Shown here piece after piece: positions 7,383-14,694 of a stretch of DNA of 31,182 bases; position 1 is the stretch's first letter; every line of letters starts with the position of its first letter. The DNA comes from JAKQIM01 sp964633225 (GTDB lineage Bacteria > Chloroflexota > Anaerolineae > Anaerolineales > UBA4823). A model generated the notes under the pieces. That model made no database searches, was not told where the DNA came from, and saw nothing but the letters and a program-made list of their open reading frames with translations. The translations under genes were made by a program, and so were the position numbers. Where the stretch lies: assembly GCA_964633225.1 (NCBI GenBank), contig CAZWFQ010000043.1:1-31182 (forward strand), in the 5' to 3' direction.

Positions 7383-7388
7383 ATTCTA
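7383..7388 (-). promoter_or_regulatory. Extended -10 box for a leaderless phosphoglycosyltransferase transcript
   Basis: On the minus strand TGTTAGAAT (extended -10, core TAGAAT) ends 7 bases before the ATG at 7375, so the message is probably leaderless. No convincing -35 is present, which is common for extended -10 promoters. It lies back to back with the kinase promoter in a 66-bp AT-rich gap. Confidence 0.5.
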
Positions 7389-7425
7389 ACACCAGTTTTA
7401 GATGAAATTAGGTGGATTAAAATAA

Positions 7426-7434
7426 TGATAAAAT
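7426..7434 (+). promoter_or_regulatory. Extended -10 box for a leaderless kinase transcript
   Basis: TGATAAAAT (extended -10, core TAAAAT at 7429-7434) ends 7 bases before the ATG at 7442. No Shine-Dalgarno sequence lies between it and the start, so a leaderless mRNA is expected. Confidence 0.5.
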
Positions 7435-7441
7435 ACTGATT

Positions 7442-8917
7442 ATGCCCACGATCAAATTTGGCCGTTACGAAATCGTTGAGGAACTGCGGCGCGGCGGAAT
7501 GGCAACCGTTTACCGCGCGTATGATCCGCACTTCGAGCGCGACGTGGCGCTTAAGGTCTTGCCACGCCAATTGCTGCATGAGGCGACCTTTGAGGAGCGT
7601 TTTAAGCGCGAAGCCAAGGTGATCGCTGCTTTAGAGCACCCCACTATTGTGCCCGTGCACGATTTTGGGGAGGAGGATGGGCAGCCCTACCTGGTGATGC
7701 GGTTGATGAACGGCGGCTCGCTGGCAGATCGCTTACACAGTGGATCGCTCACTTTGGATGAGATTGTGGGCATTTTGCAGCGTGTGGGCCAGGCTTTGGA
7801 CCAGGCGCATGCTAAGGGGATTGTGCACCGTGATCTGAAGCCCGGCAATATCCTGTTCGATGAGCAGGGGAGCGCTTACTTGTCAGATTTTGGGATTGCC
7901 AAGCTGCTCCAAACTTCCACACCGCTGACCGAAAGCAGTGCCATTATCGGTACGCCGGCTTACATGAGCCCCGAACAAGGCCGCGGGGAAAGGGATATTG
8001 ATGGGCGCAGCGATGTGTATTCATTGGGGGCCATTCTGTTTGAGATGCTCAGCGGGCGCCTGCCTTACGAGAGTGAAACCCCCACCGGGCAGATCATCAA
8101 GCACATCACCGACCCAATCCCGAACGTGTTGGAAGTGCGGCCTGATCTGCCGCCGGCAATCCAGCCGGTGATTGAGCGGGCGATGGCTAAGCGGCGCGAT
8201 GTGCGTTATAACAAGGCCTCAGAAATCCCCGCTGCATTGCAAGCGATCTTGATGGTAGCGGCACGGCCTGTTGAAACGCCTGCTGTTGTCCCCGTTCAGC
8301 ATCAGTCAACACCATCCCAGGCGGTGCCTGCACCGGTGCGCATACAACCTGCCCAGGCCAGTCCGGCGTGCCCGGCGCCAGCCAGCCAACCTGGAAAGCC
8401 GGTGTCTACAGCGGGGCTTCTTACCCAGCCAACACCGCTGCCGCGTCTGGCCCGGCGCAAGCTGCCTAAATGGCTGTTTTTTGTGGTGGGCGGCGGGATG
8501 GCGCTCATTTTCCTGGTCATTGCTGTGGTGATCATTGGCCTGGCGCTACCTGGCTTGTTCCCTATGCCGGGGGCTGTAGAACAGGCATTGGGAACGCCTC
8601 TGGTACAGCCTGGTTATACATTGGCTCCATTAGCAAGCGAAACACCCATCCTAACCCTTGCCGCTACTGCCGTTCCGACCCTGTCTTCGACGCCGTTTGC
8701 ATACACGGGCAGTTCTTCAGTTGCAGTGCGTTCCAGTCCATCGAGCGATGCCCTTATCCTGGAATGGTTCCCAAAGGAAGGAAAAATGACGGTGTTGGGG
8801 CGCAGCGAAGACAGTCTGTGGCTGCAAATTGCCCGTGCCGGGCGCAACCAGACGGGCTGGGTGCTGGCATCCGCGGTAAGTTTTGAGTTTGATATCAGCC
8901 AACTGCCGGTCAAATAA
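7442..8917 (+). CDS. Transmembrane Ser/Thr protein kinase with SH3-like ectodomain
   Basis: The 491-residue protein is a bacterial eukaryotic-type kinase. The kinase domain is at about 8-275, with a glycine loop in RRGGMATVYRAYD, ATP-binding Lys38 in VALKVLP, catalytic HRD 129-131 in IVHRDLKPGN, DFG 148-150, and activation segment GTPAYMSPEQ. A Pro-rich juxtamembrane linker is at about 276-340, and one membrane helix at about 343-370. A short Thr/Pro linker leads to an SH3b-like domain from about 419 to 482 (VAVRSSPSSDALILEWF, then TGWVLASAV). Such ectodomains bind cell-wall or glycan ligands, so the kinase likely senses the envelope. It stands alone, divergent from the glycan operon, and its stop codon lies in a shared terminator. 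The second kinase at 24800 is a paralogue with a different sensor. Confidence 0.95.
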   Translation: MPTIKFGRYEIVEELRRGGMATVYRAYDPHFERDVALKVLPRQLLHEATFEERFKREAKVIAALEHPTIVPVHDFGEEDGQPYLVMRLMNGGSLADRLHSGSLTLDEIVGILQRVGQALDQAHAKGIVHRDLKPGNILFDEQGSAYLSDFGIAKLLQTSTPLTESSAIIGTPAYMSPEQGRGERDIDGRSDVYSLGAILFEMLSGRLPYESETPTGQIIKHITDPIPNVLEVRPDLPPAIQPVIERAMAKRRDVRYNKASEIPAALQAILMVAARPVETPAVVPVQHQSTPSQAVPAPVRIQPAQASPACPAPASQPGKPVSTAGLLTQPTPLPRLARRKLPKWLFFVVGGGMALIFLVIAVVIIGLALPGLFPMPGAVEQALGTPLVQPGYTLAPLASETPILTLAATAVPTLSSTPFAYTGSSSVAVRSSPSSDALILEWFPKEGKMTVLGRSEDSLWLQIARAGRNQTGWVLASAVSFEFDISQLPVK

Positions 8918-8955
8918 ACCAAAAAGCGGTGCGCATGTGCACCGCTTTTTGGTTT
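8916..8955. terminator. Bidirectional terminator shared by the kinase and lexA
   Basis: Perfect 17-bp arms (8916-8932 and 8939-8955) begin AAACCAAAAAGCGGTGC and end in its complement. The A-rich and T-rich flanks give a T-run in both directions, so the hairpin can stop the kinase transcript and the lexA transcript. The left arm starts within the kinase TAA. Confidence 0.9.
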
Positions 8956-8971
8956 TAAAGGGAACAGCTTC

Positions 8972-9709
8972 TTACTGGGAGCGCGTTTCTACCGACCGGA
9001 TGATCATGATTACTTTGCCTTGCACCTGGATGACCGATGGGTCTTTGTAGATGGGGCCCATTTGCGGGTTGGCAGGCTGGAGGCGCACGCGGCTGCCCTC
9101 GTTGAAGAAGTACTTGAGGGTGGTTTCGTCGTTGTCGGTTAGCCAAACAGCCACCATCTCGCCATTATTGGCCACGTTGGTGGGTTTCATAATGACGATA
9201 TCGCCATCGTTGACCATAGCATCGATCATCGAGTCGCCGCGCACTTCAAGCGCATACAGGCCCTCACCGCGTTCACGAGGTGGAAGCATGCTTTGGGCCA
9301 CAGATACCATGCTCTCGGCATCCATGTAATTGAAATCAGAACCCGGCACGGGGACAGGCTGGCTGGCAAAGATGCGCCCAAACACTGGCACCTGCAGCAG
9401 ATCGGAGGCGGCATTTCGCAGGGCCTGGGCGGCGCGGCGGGGGGATGGTGTGGGGGTGATTCCCAGTTCTTCGAGCGATTTCAGCAGGCGGATGCTGCGT
9501 GAGGTGTGCTCGGCGCGTTCGATGATTTTCTGGGTAGTCAACTGCTTTAAATAGTAATCCACCACGGAAGTGGATGAAAACTTGCCCTCGTTTTTCAGGT
9601 CACGGACGGAAGGAGGGTAACCATACTCGATCATGTAATGATCGACCAGGCGTAGGATTTTTTTGTGGTGTTCGGTCAAGCCGGTGGTGCGCTTGCGGCT
9701 CATCATCAT
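8972..9709 (-). CDS. lexA: LexA SOS repressor
   Basis: The 245-residue protein is the self-cleaving repressor of the DNA-damage response. An N-terminal winged helix-turn-helix occupies about 11-75 (GYPPSVRDLKNEGKFSSTSV). The C-terminal S24 peptidase-like domain has catalytic Ser150 in EVRGDSMIDAMV and Lys189 in DETTLKYFF. The cleavage-site region reads GRIFASQP, so the scissile bond would be Ala115-Ser116 rather than the usual Ala-Gly, a small oddity. It is somewhat longer than common LexA (about 200-210) because of an insert near 120-140 between cleavage site and protease core. The frame is open to 9745, but GGAGG at 9716-9720 sits 6 bases before the ATG at 9709, the first of three tandem ATGs. 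An SOS box in its own promoter indicates autoregulation. Confidence 0.95.
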   Translation of the reverse strand: MMMSRKRTTGLTEHHKKILRLVDHYMIEYGYPPSVRDLKNEGKFSSTSVVDYYLKQLTTQKIIERAEHTSRSIRLLKSLEELGITPTPSPRRAAQALRNAASDLLQVPVFGRIFASQPVPVPGSDFNYMDAESMVSVAQSMLPPRERGEGLYALEVRGDSMIDAMVNDGDIVIMKPTNVANNGEMVAVWLTDNDETTLKYFFNEGSRVRLQPANPQMGPIYKDPSVIQVQGKVIMIIRSVETRSQ

Positions 9710-9760
9710 AAACCACCTCCTGATGGTAGGTGAAAAGTCGGTCAAATGTTCTATGAATTA

Positions 9761-9789
9761 ATAATACTCGAACAATCGTTCTGTGTCAA
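9761..9789 (-). promoter_or_regulatory. lexA promoter
   Basis: On the minus strand TTGACA (9784-9789) and TATTAT (9761-9766) are separated by exactly 17 bases, giving a near-consensus sigma-70 promoter about 50 bases upstream of the lexA start. The LexA operator occupies most of the spacer. Confidence 0.85.
9769..9782. promoter_or_regulatory. SOS box (LexA operator)
   Basis: The sequence CGAACAATCGTTCT matches the Gram-positive-type LexA operator CGAAC-N4-GTTCG with a GAAC/GTTC palindrome and one deviation at the end. Its position between the -35 and -10 elements of lexA would block RNA polymerase, which is classical autorepression. It is about 120 bp upstream of the divergent dehydrogenase gene, so control of that gene is less likely. 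Confidence 0.88.
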
Positions 9790-9899
9790 GTGTTTGTTCA
9801 TTCAGAGGGTGTGGAATTGGGTTCACCAATCCCCAAACCTCTATTAATGTGGCATAATAACTGGGTTGAGTATGATCATGATAGCCTTGGAGTGAAAAA

Positions 9900-11213
9900 A
9901 TGAAACTTGAGAAGGTGTGTGTAATCGGGTTGGGGTACATTGGCCTGCCGACGGCCTGCATGCTGGCGACTCGCGGCCTGAAGGTGGTTGGCGTGGATAA
10001 TAATCCCCAGATCATCGAGACTCTACAGGGCGGCGGTCTGCACATCCACGAACCCGGCTTGCAAGCCCTGGTTCAAGATGCCACTGCTGCAGGCAACCTG
10101 AGGGTGAGTGAACAGCTTGAAGAAGCAGACGCTTTTATTATTGCCGTGCCAACGCCATTTTACAACGACCGCAACGGCATGGCGCGCGGCGCCAGCTATC
10201 GCAAGGCAGACATGCGTTCCGTCACGGCTGCAACCGAAGCAATTCTCCCGCATTTGAAGCGCGGTAACCTGGTGATCTTAGAATCGACCTCGCCGCCGCG
10301 CACCACCATTGACCTGGTGAAGCCCATCCTGGATCAATCGGGGTTGAAGGCCGGGGTGGATTATGCCTTGTGCTACTCGCCAGAGCGGGTGCTGCCGGGG
10401 CAGATCTTGCGTGAGCTGGTGGAGAATGCCCGCGTCATTGGCGGGGTGGGAGAAGCCTCGGCTAAGGCTGGGCAGTTGCTATACGCCCGCTTTGTGACGG
10501 GTGAGATCGTGCTGACCGATGCGACCACGGCTGAGATGGTCAAGCTGATGGAGAACACGTATCGCGATATTAACATTGCTATCGCCAACGAGTTCTCGCA
10601 ACTGGCGGAGCATTTTGGCGTGGATATCTGGGAAGCCATCGCTTGCGCCAACCGCCACCCGCGGGTCAAGATCTTGCGACCCGGGCCGGGCGTGGGCGGG
10701 CACTGCATCAGCGTGGACCCCTGGTTCCTGGTCGAAGCGGCCCCTGAAATCACGCCCCTGATCCACACCGCCCGGCAGGTCAACGACGGGCAGCCTTATT
10801 TTACGCTTGAATTTGTGCGCCGCGTGCTGGGCCGGACGATCACTGACAAGCGCGTTACAGTGTTGGGCCTGGCCTTTAAGCCTAACGTGGATGATATCCG
10901 TGAAAGCCCGGCGATCGAGGTGGCACACCTGCTGGTGAGTGCCGGAGCAAAGGTGACGGCCTACGAGCCCTTCAAGCCAGATGCCGAGGTAGAAGGGGTG
11001 CAGATGGCGGCAAGCCTGGAAGCCGCCCTGGCGGATGCCGAAGCCGTCCTTCTGCTGGTTGGGCACAGCTCCTTCCTGGAATTGAAGCCTGAAGAGGTTG
11101 CAAAAATGACCTCGGCCCGCGTGTTGATGGACTGCGTGGGCGCTTGGCAGCTGCAAGCATGGTGGGATGCGGGCTTCCAGCTTTTCAGGTTGGGCGACCG
11201 TAAGAACATTTAG
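9900..11213 (+). CDS. UDP-N-acetyl-D-mannosamine dehydrogenase-like nucleotide-sugar dehydrogenase
   Basis: This 437-residue enzyme should oxidise a UDP-amino sugar twice at C6 with NAD to give the uronic acid. It has an N-terminal Rossmann fold (VIGLGYIGLPTA), the SPERVLPG motif, a central helix ENTYRDINIAIANE, and catalytic Cys269 in GPGVGGHCISVDPWF. The last two are characteristic of the WecC group rather than UDP-glucose dehydrogenases. The C-terminal third has VLGLAFKPNVDDIRESPA, the UDP-binding domain signature. TGGAGTG at 9888-9894 serves as ribosome binding site; a possible -10 (CATAAT, 9853-9858) is upstream. It opens a plus-strand exopolysaccharide gene set and is divergent from lexA. 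The exact sugar is inferred only from the subgroup. Confidence 0.92.
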   Translation: MKLEKVCVIGLGYIGLPTACMLATRGLKVVGVDNNPQIIETLQGGGLHIHEPGLQALVQDATAAGNLRVSEQLEEADAFIIAVPTPFYNDRNGMARGASYRKADMRSVTAATEAILPHLKRGNLVILESTSPPRTTIDLVKPILDQSGLKAGVDYALCYSPERVLPGQILRELVENARVIGGVGEASAKAGQLLYARFVTGEIVLTDATTAEMVKLMENTYRDINIAIANEFSQLAEHFGVDIWEAIACANRHPRVKILRPGPGVGGHCISVDPWFLVEAAPEITPLIHTARQVNDGQPYFTLEFVRRVLGRTITDKRVTVLGLAFKPNVDDIRESPAIEVAHLLVSAGAKVTAYEPFKPDAEVEGVQMAASLEAALADAEAVLLLVGHSSFLELKPEEVAKMTSARVLMDCVGAWQLQAWWDAGFQLFRLGDRKNI

Positions 11214-11224
11214 TCGACGTCTCA

Positions 11225-11662
11225 ATGGATGTTTATACTCGTCTCGTTTATGCGCGCCGCAAGCCCATTATTGGACGGCTGGCGTATTACTTGCTGAAGT
11301 TGTTGGGTGTAGAGCTGCCGCGGCCGGTGCCGGTGGGAGAGGGCTTTGAGCTGGTGCATGGCGGCTTTGGTGTGGTGGTGCATTCGAAAGCTCAGATAGG
11401 CCGGCGGGTGAAAATATATCCGGGCGTGACCTTGGGCCGGGCCGATATCTACCGCCCTGCCGAACGTTCGCACTTTGAAGGGATTGTGATCGAGGATGAC
11501 GTGATCCTGTGCCCGGGCGCCAAGGTGTTGTGCAAAGAGGGGCTGCTGCGGGTGGGGCGTGGCAGCGTCATTGGGGCCAACGCTGTGCTGCTTCAATCCA
11601 CTGGCGAGAACGAAATCTGGGCCGGGATGCCGGCGCAGTGCGTGGGGGCGCGCCGTGACTGA
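11225..11662 (+). CDS. Serine acetyltransferase-like hexapeptide-repeat protein
   Basis: The 145-residue left-handed beta-helix acyltransferase resembles the C-terminal half of serine O-acetyltransferases, in the short form common in polysaccharide loci. Visible marks are hexapeptide rungs from about 50 (VVVHSKAQIGRRVKIYPGVTLG), a loop with HFEGIVIEDDVILCPGAKVL, and the CoA-loop motif WAGMPAQCVG near the end. In such loci these proteins usually acetylate a sugar of the polymer. It starts 12 bp after the dehydrogenase stop and has no evident Shine-Dalgarno, so coupled translation is likely. Its intact G-x-P-A loop contrasts with the lipoyl-NeuD fusion at 3160-4269. Confidence 0.85.
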   Translation: MDVYTRLVYARRKPIIGRLAYYLLKLLGVELPRPVPVGEGFELVHGGFGVVVHSKAQIGRRVKIYPGVTLGRADIYRPAERSHFEGIVIEDDVILCPGAKVLCKEGLLRVGRGSVIGANAVLLQSTGENEIWAGMPAQCVGARRD

Positions 11663-12698
11663 ATCTGCGAAGACGATCTGCCTGACGCCCAGGTTGGAAG
11701 GGCCCGGAGTCCCCGCCGCGGTGGGGGGCATGGTCTCATTCCAGGCCAAGCTGGCGGAGGGGCTGGTTCGGCGTGGCATTGGGGTCAGCTATGATTTGCA
11801 GGCGCCCTGTGATGCGCTGCTGGTGATTGGCGGCACACGCGATTTAAAGGGGCTGCGCCAGGTGCGCAAGCGCGGCGTCCCGATCGTGCAGCGCTTGAAT
11901 GGGATGAATTGGCTCCATCGGCGGCGGCGCACCGGGGTGAAGCACTTCCTGAGGTCTGAATACGGCAACCTGATCCTGTCAACCATCCGCAACCGCCTGG
12001 CAACCCGCATTGTATATCAGAGCGAGTTTGCACGCGGCTGGTGGGAGCGCGTCTACGGCAAGGCCGGCGCGCCCTGGCGGGTGATCTACAACGGGGTGGA
12101 CCTGGCGCAGTATACGCCGCATGGCCCGGCCGATTTGCCGCAAGACCGGCAGCGCTTGCTCTTAGTCGAAGGTACGCTGGGGGGCGGCTACGAGATGGGC
12201 CTGGAGACGGCGGTGCGATTGGCTGAAGGGCTGCAAGCCGAGATTGGGTCAAAAATTGAGTTGATGGTGGCAGGTAAGGTCACCCCCGGGCTGGCGGAGT
12301 CTTGGAAGCAGCGGACCTCCGTGGCACTGAATTTTGCCGGGCTGGTGCCGCGTAGCCAGATCCCGGCCCTGGACCGCTCAGCCCATCTGCTGTACGCAGC
12401 CGATATTAACGCCGCCTGCCCCAATTCGGTCATCGAAGCGCTGGCCTGCGGGCTGCCGGTGCTGTCGTTTGATACGGGCGCCCTGCCTGAGCTGGTGACC
12501 GGCGGGGCCGGGCGTGTGGTAGCTTATGGGGGTGATCCGTGGAAGCTGGACCCGCCGGACATGCCGCGCCTGGTATCTGGGGCGGTAGAGATCTTGGCCG
12601 GGCAGGAGCGTTTTCGCCAGGCGGCTCGCCAAAGGGCTGAAGAAGCCTTTGGCTTGGATGCGATGGTGGAAGCGTATTTGGATGTGTTGTTAGGTTAA
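11655..12698 (+). CDS. GT4-type glycosyltransferase
   Basis: The 347-residue GT-B glycosyltransferase should add a sugar to a growing lipid-linked glycan in the cytoplasm. The N-terminal acceptor half has VQRLNGMNWLHRR and SEFARGWWERVYG; the C-terminal donor half has VIYNGVDLAQYTP and the ACPNSVIEALACGLPVLSF block typical of GT4. The frame is open from 11559, but the GTG at 11655 overlaps the preceding gene by 8 bp and begins the conserved region (TESAKTICLTPRLEGPG), so it is the better start. Sugar and linkage are unknown. Confidence 0.9.
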   Translation: MTESAKTICLTPRLEGPGVPAAVGGMVSFQAKLAEGLVRRGIGVSYDLQAPCDALLVIGGTRDLKGLRQVRKRGVPIVQRLNGMNWLHRRRRTGVKHFLRSEYGNLILSTIRNRLATRIVYQSEFARGWWERVYGKAGAPWRVIYNGVDLAQYTPHGPADLPQDRQRLLLVEGTLGGGYEMGLETAVRLAEGLQAEIGSKIELMVAGKVTPGLAESWKQRTSVALNFAGLVPRSQIPALDRSAHLLYAADINAACPNSVIEALACGLPVLSFDTGALPELVTGGAGRVVAYGGDPWKLDPPDMPRLVSGAVEILAGQERFRQAARQRAEEAFGLDAMVEAYLDVLLG

Positions 12699-12740
12699 TG
12701 AAGACAAGCGCGAAGCAGCAAGTACCAGGTTCTTTTTTAG

Positions 12741-13871
12741 ATGAATGAGAACAAGATCTATCCCGGCAAGGTGGGCCTCCAACAGCGCGTGCTGCCGGCT
12801 TATCGCGCGTCATTTTTGGAGGTTCTGGCAAAGCGCTGCGCTGGCGGTTTGAGCGTTTTTGCAGGGCAGGCCCTGCCGGTGGAAGGGATTGAGCCGGCGC
12901 AGGGGCTAGATGGGGCGGGGCTGGTTTGGGGACGCAACCGGCATTTTCAAGATCCGAGCTCAAGCTGGTATTTGTGTTGGCAAAGCGGGCTTTTGGATTG
13001 GTTGGAAGATTGGCAGCCGCAGGTGCTGGTGGTAGAAGCCAACCCGCGCTACCCCTCCACGCGCCTGGCAGTGCGCTGGATGCACCGGCGTGGCCGCCCA
13101 GTGGTGGGCTGGGGGTTGGGTGCGCCGCCATTGAACAGGCCGCATGGGCTGAAGTCGCAACTGCGCGGCTGGGAAAGGCTGAGCTTCTTGCGTTCGCTGG
13201 ATGCGGTGATCGCCTACAGCCGCCGAGGCGCAGATGAATACCGGGCGTTGGGCCTGCCTGCCGGGCGCGTTTTCTGTGCTTCGAATGCCACTGCGCCGCG
13301 CCCGCCGGGCCCGCCGCCAGAACGCCCCAGGGAATACCTGGGTAAGCCGAGCGTACTGTTCGTGGGGCGTTTGCAGGCGCGCAAACGTGTGGACGCCCTG
13401 CTGCGAGCCTGCGCGGCCTTGCCCGAGGTGCTCCAGCCCAAGCTGGTGATCGTGGGTGATGGGCCGGCGCGGGGGGAGTTCGAGGCGTTGGCGCAGCAGA
13501 TCTACCCGCAGGCAGAATTTGTAGGGGCGCGGCATGGGGCTGAGTTGGAGCCGTTCTACGCCGCGGCGGATCTGTTTGCCCTGCCCGGGACGGGGGGATT
13601 GGCGGTGCAGCAGGCCATGGCACATGGGCTGCCGGTGATCGTGGCGCAAGGAGATGGCACCCAGGATGACCTGGTGCGCCCCGAAAACGGCTGGCAGGTG
13701 CTGCCGGATGACCTGGGGGCGTTGACGAATGTGCTGCGCCAGGCGTTGGCTGACCCAGCCGGGCTGAGGCGCCGGGGGGCAGAATCTTACCGCATTGTGG
13801 CCGAAGAAGTGAACGTGGAGGCGATGGCGGGGGTGTTTGGGGAAGTGTTAAGTGCAGTGGATAGTGATTAG
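12741..13871 (+). CDS. GT4-type glycosyltransferase
   Basis: The 376-residue GT-B enzyme begins with KVGLQQRVLPAYRASFLE, a typical start for a group of GT4 proteins in exopolysaccharide loci. The C-terminal half carries SVLFVGRLQARKRVDALLRA and LVIVGDGPARGEFEALA (nucleotide-sugar binding), followed by LALPGTGG-like donor-site residues (DLFALPGTGGLAVQQAMAHG) and GLPVIVAQGDGTQDDL. It lies 42 bp after the previous glycosyltransferase and likely works on the same polymer. The Shine-Dalgarno is weak. Its last codons and stop lie in a degenerate 7-bp tandem repeat, so the C terminus may vary. Confidence 0.9.
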   Translation: MNENKIYPGKVGLQQRVLPAYRASFLEVLAKRCAGGLSVFAGQALPVEGIEPAQGLDGAGLVWGRNRHFQDPSSSWYLCWQSGLLDWLEDWQPQVLVVEANPRYPSTRLAVRWMHRRGRPVVGWGLGAPPLNRPHGLKSQLRGWERLSFLRSLDAVIAYSRRGADEYRALGLPAGRVFCASNATAPRPPGPPPERPREYLGKPSVLFVGRLQARKRVDALLRACAALPEVLQPKLVIVGDGPARGEFEALAQQIYPQAEFVGARHGAELEPFYAAADLFALPGTGGLAVQQAMAHGLPVIVAQGDGTQDDLVRPENGWQVLPDDLGALTNVLRQALADPAGLRRRGAESYRIVAEEVNVEAMAGVFGEVLSAVDSD

Positions 13872-13891
13872 TTGATAGTGAATGGGGGATA
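13857..13891. repeat. Degenerate heptanucleotide tandem repeat
   Basis: Five 7-bp units run without interruption: GTGGATA, GTGATTA, GTTGATA, GTGAATG, GGGGATA. The array covers the last codons and stop of the glycosyltransferase and most of the short gap to the convergent expansin gene. No terminator hairpin is visible there. Confidence 0.65.
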
Positions 13892-13902
13892 GCACAACAT
13901 GG

Positions 13903-14655
13903 TTATGGGCCGGGTGGGAACTGGGCGGCGCCGTTGACGGTGCCGTTTTCGTTGTGCGGGATGCCGCTGTCGGTCAAAACATTGCCATAAACATCGGTCA
14001 CACGGAAGGCGTATGGCCCTGGCCCCATGCCGGGGTTGGTTTGCACGAAATAGTTGTACGATACACGCGGCACGGCAATCCATTGGCTGTCGACCAGGTA
14101 TTCCAGGCTGGCGATTGGGTTGCGGTGGTTGCGGATCTGCACCGCGGTCCACCATTGGTTGCTGCCATCCTTGAAATGATAGGCAATCGGGCCGTTCAGC
14201 TCAGGGCTGACCACCTGCCAGGTGATGTCCACCCGGCCCTGGGGCAGGTCAGCGATCAGGGCGAAGGCTTCTACGCTTAAATCCAGGTGACCGGCCAGGC
14301 ATTCGGGGCACAAGTCTACGATGCGCACGGTAACGTTGCCCTTAGGCCCGGTGACGTAAACATATTCCCCGCACACAGCAGAATTTTCATACTCCACGGC
14401 GTTCATCGCCGCGACCATTAAATCGCTGGGAGATGGGTCAAATGAGCAGGCGCCTGCCCCGGTGGCATCGTAATAGGTGGCAATGCCCTGGTGGACGGGG
14501 TTGGCAGCAGCCTGCTGGCCGCAGACCAACGGCAGCCAGGTGGTGAAGGGCTGATCCGTTGTGTTGGCCCAGGCTGGATCGCTGTTCAATAACACCAGCA
14601 GGGCTACAAGGATGGAGAGGATGCATAGCCAGGTGGTGAAACGTTTGAGGTTCAT
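13903..14655 (-). CDS. Secreted bacterial expansin
   Basis: This 250-residue secreted protein loosens cellulose or peptidoglycan networks without hydrolysis. A signal peptide covers about 1-30 (cleavage after AWA). Domain 1 (about 55-140) is a double-psi beta barrel with GIATYYDATGAGAC, GEYVYVTGPKGNVTVRIVDL and LDLSVEAFALI; Asp114 and Asp125 match the functional Asp71 and Asp82 of Bacillus YoaJ (EXLX1). Domain 2 (about 145-240) has the polysaccharide-binding Trp158-Trp159 in GSNQWWTAVQIRNHRNP and Tyr190, matching Trp125, Trp126 and Tyr157. The YoaJ Tyr73 position is Cys116 here, next to Cys119 (DLCPEC), a likely disulfide. It starts 39 bp after the histidine kinase stop and might share its transcript. 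Confidence 0.93.
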   Translation of the reverse strand: MNLKRFTTWLCILSILVALLVLLNSDPAWANTTDQPFTTWLPLVCGQQAAANPVHQGIATYYDATGAGACSFDPSPSDLMVAAMNAVEYENSAVCGEYVYVTGPKGNVTVRIVDLCPECLAGHLDLSVEAFALIADLPQGRVDITWQVVSPELNGPIAYHFKDGSNQWWTAVQIRNHRNPIASLEYLVDSQWIAVPRVSYNYFVQTNPGMGPGPYAFRVTDVYGNVLTDSGIPHNENGTVNGAAQFPPGP

Positions 14656-14694
14656 ACCAGGGTGTCCTATCCCAGGCAGTGGTTTGACCTTGCT

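Noticed and set aside
7376..7579. N-terminal extension of the phosphoglycosyltransferase to 7579
   Set aside because: It would overlap the 5' end of the kinase gene by over 130 bp and add residues with no family similarity; ATG 7375 with a close -10 box fits better.
12430..13623. A 397-codon open frame on the minus strand across two glycosyltransferase genes
   Set aside because: Pro/Ala/Arg-rich low-complexity translation opposite two well-supported GT4 genes; no ribosome site or motif.
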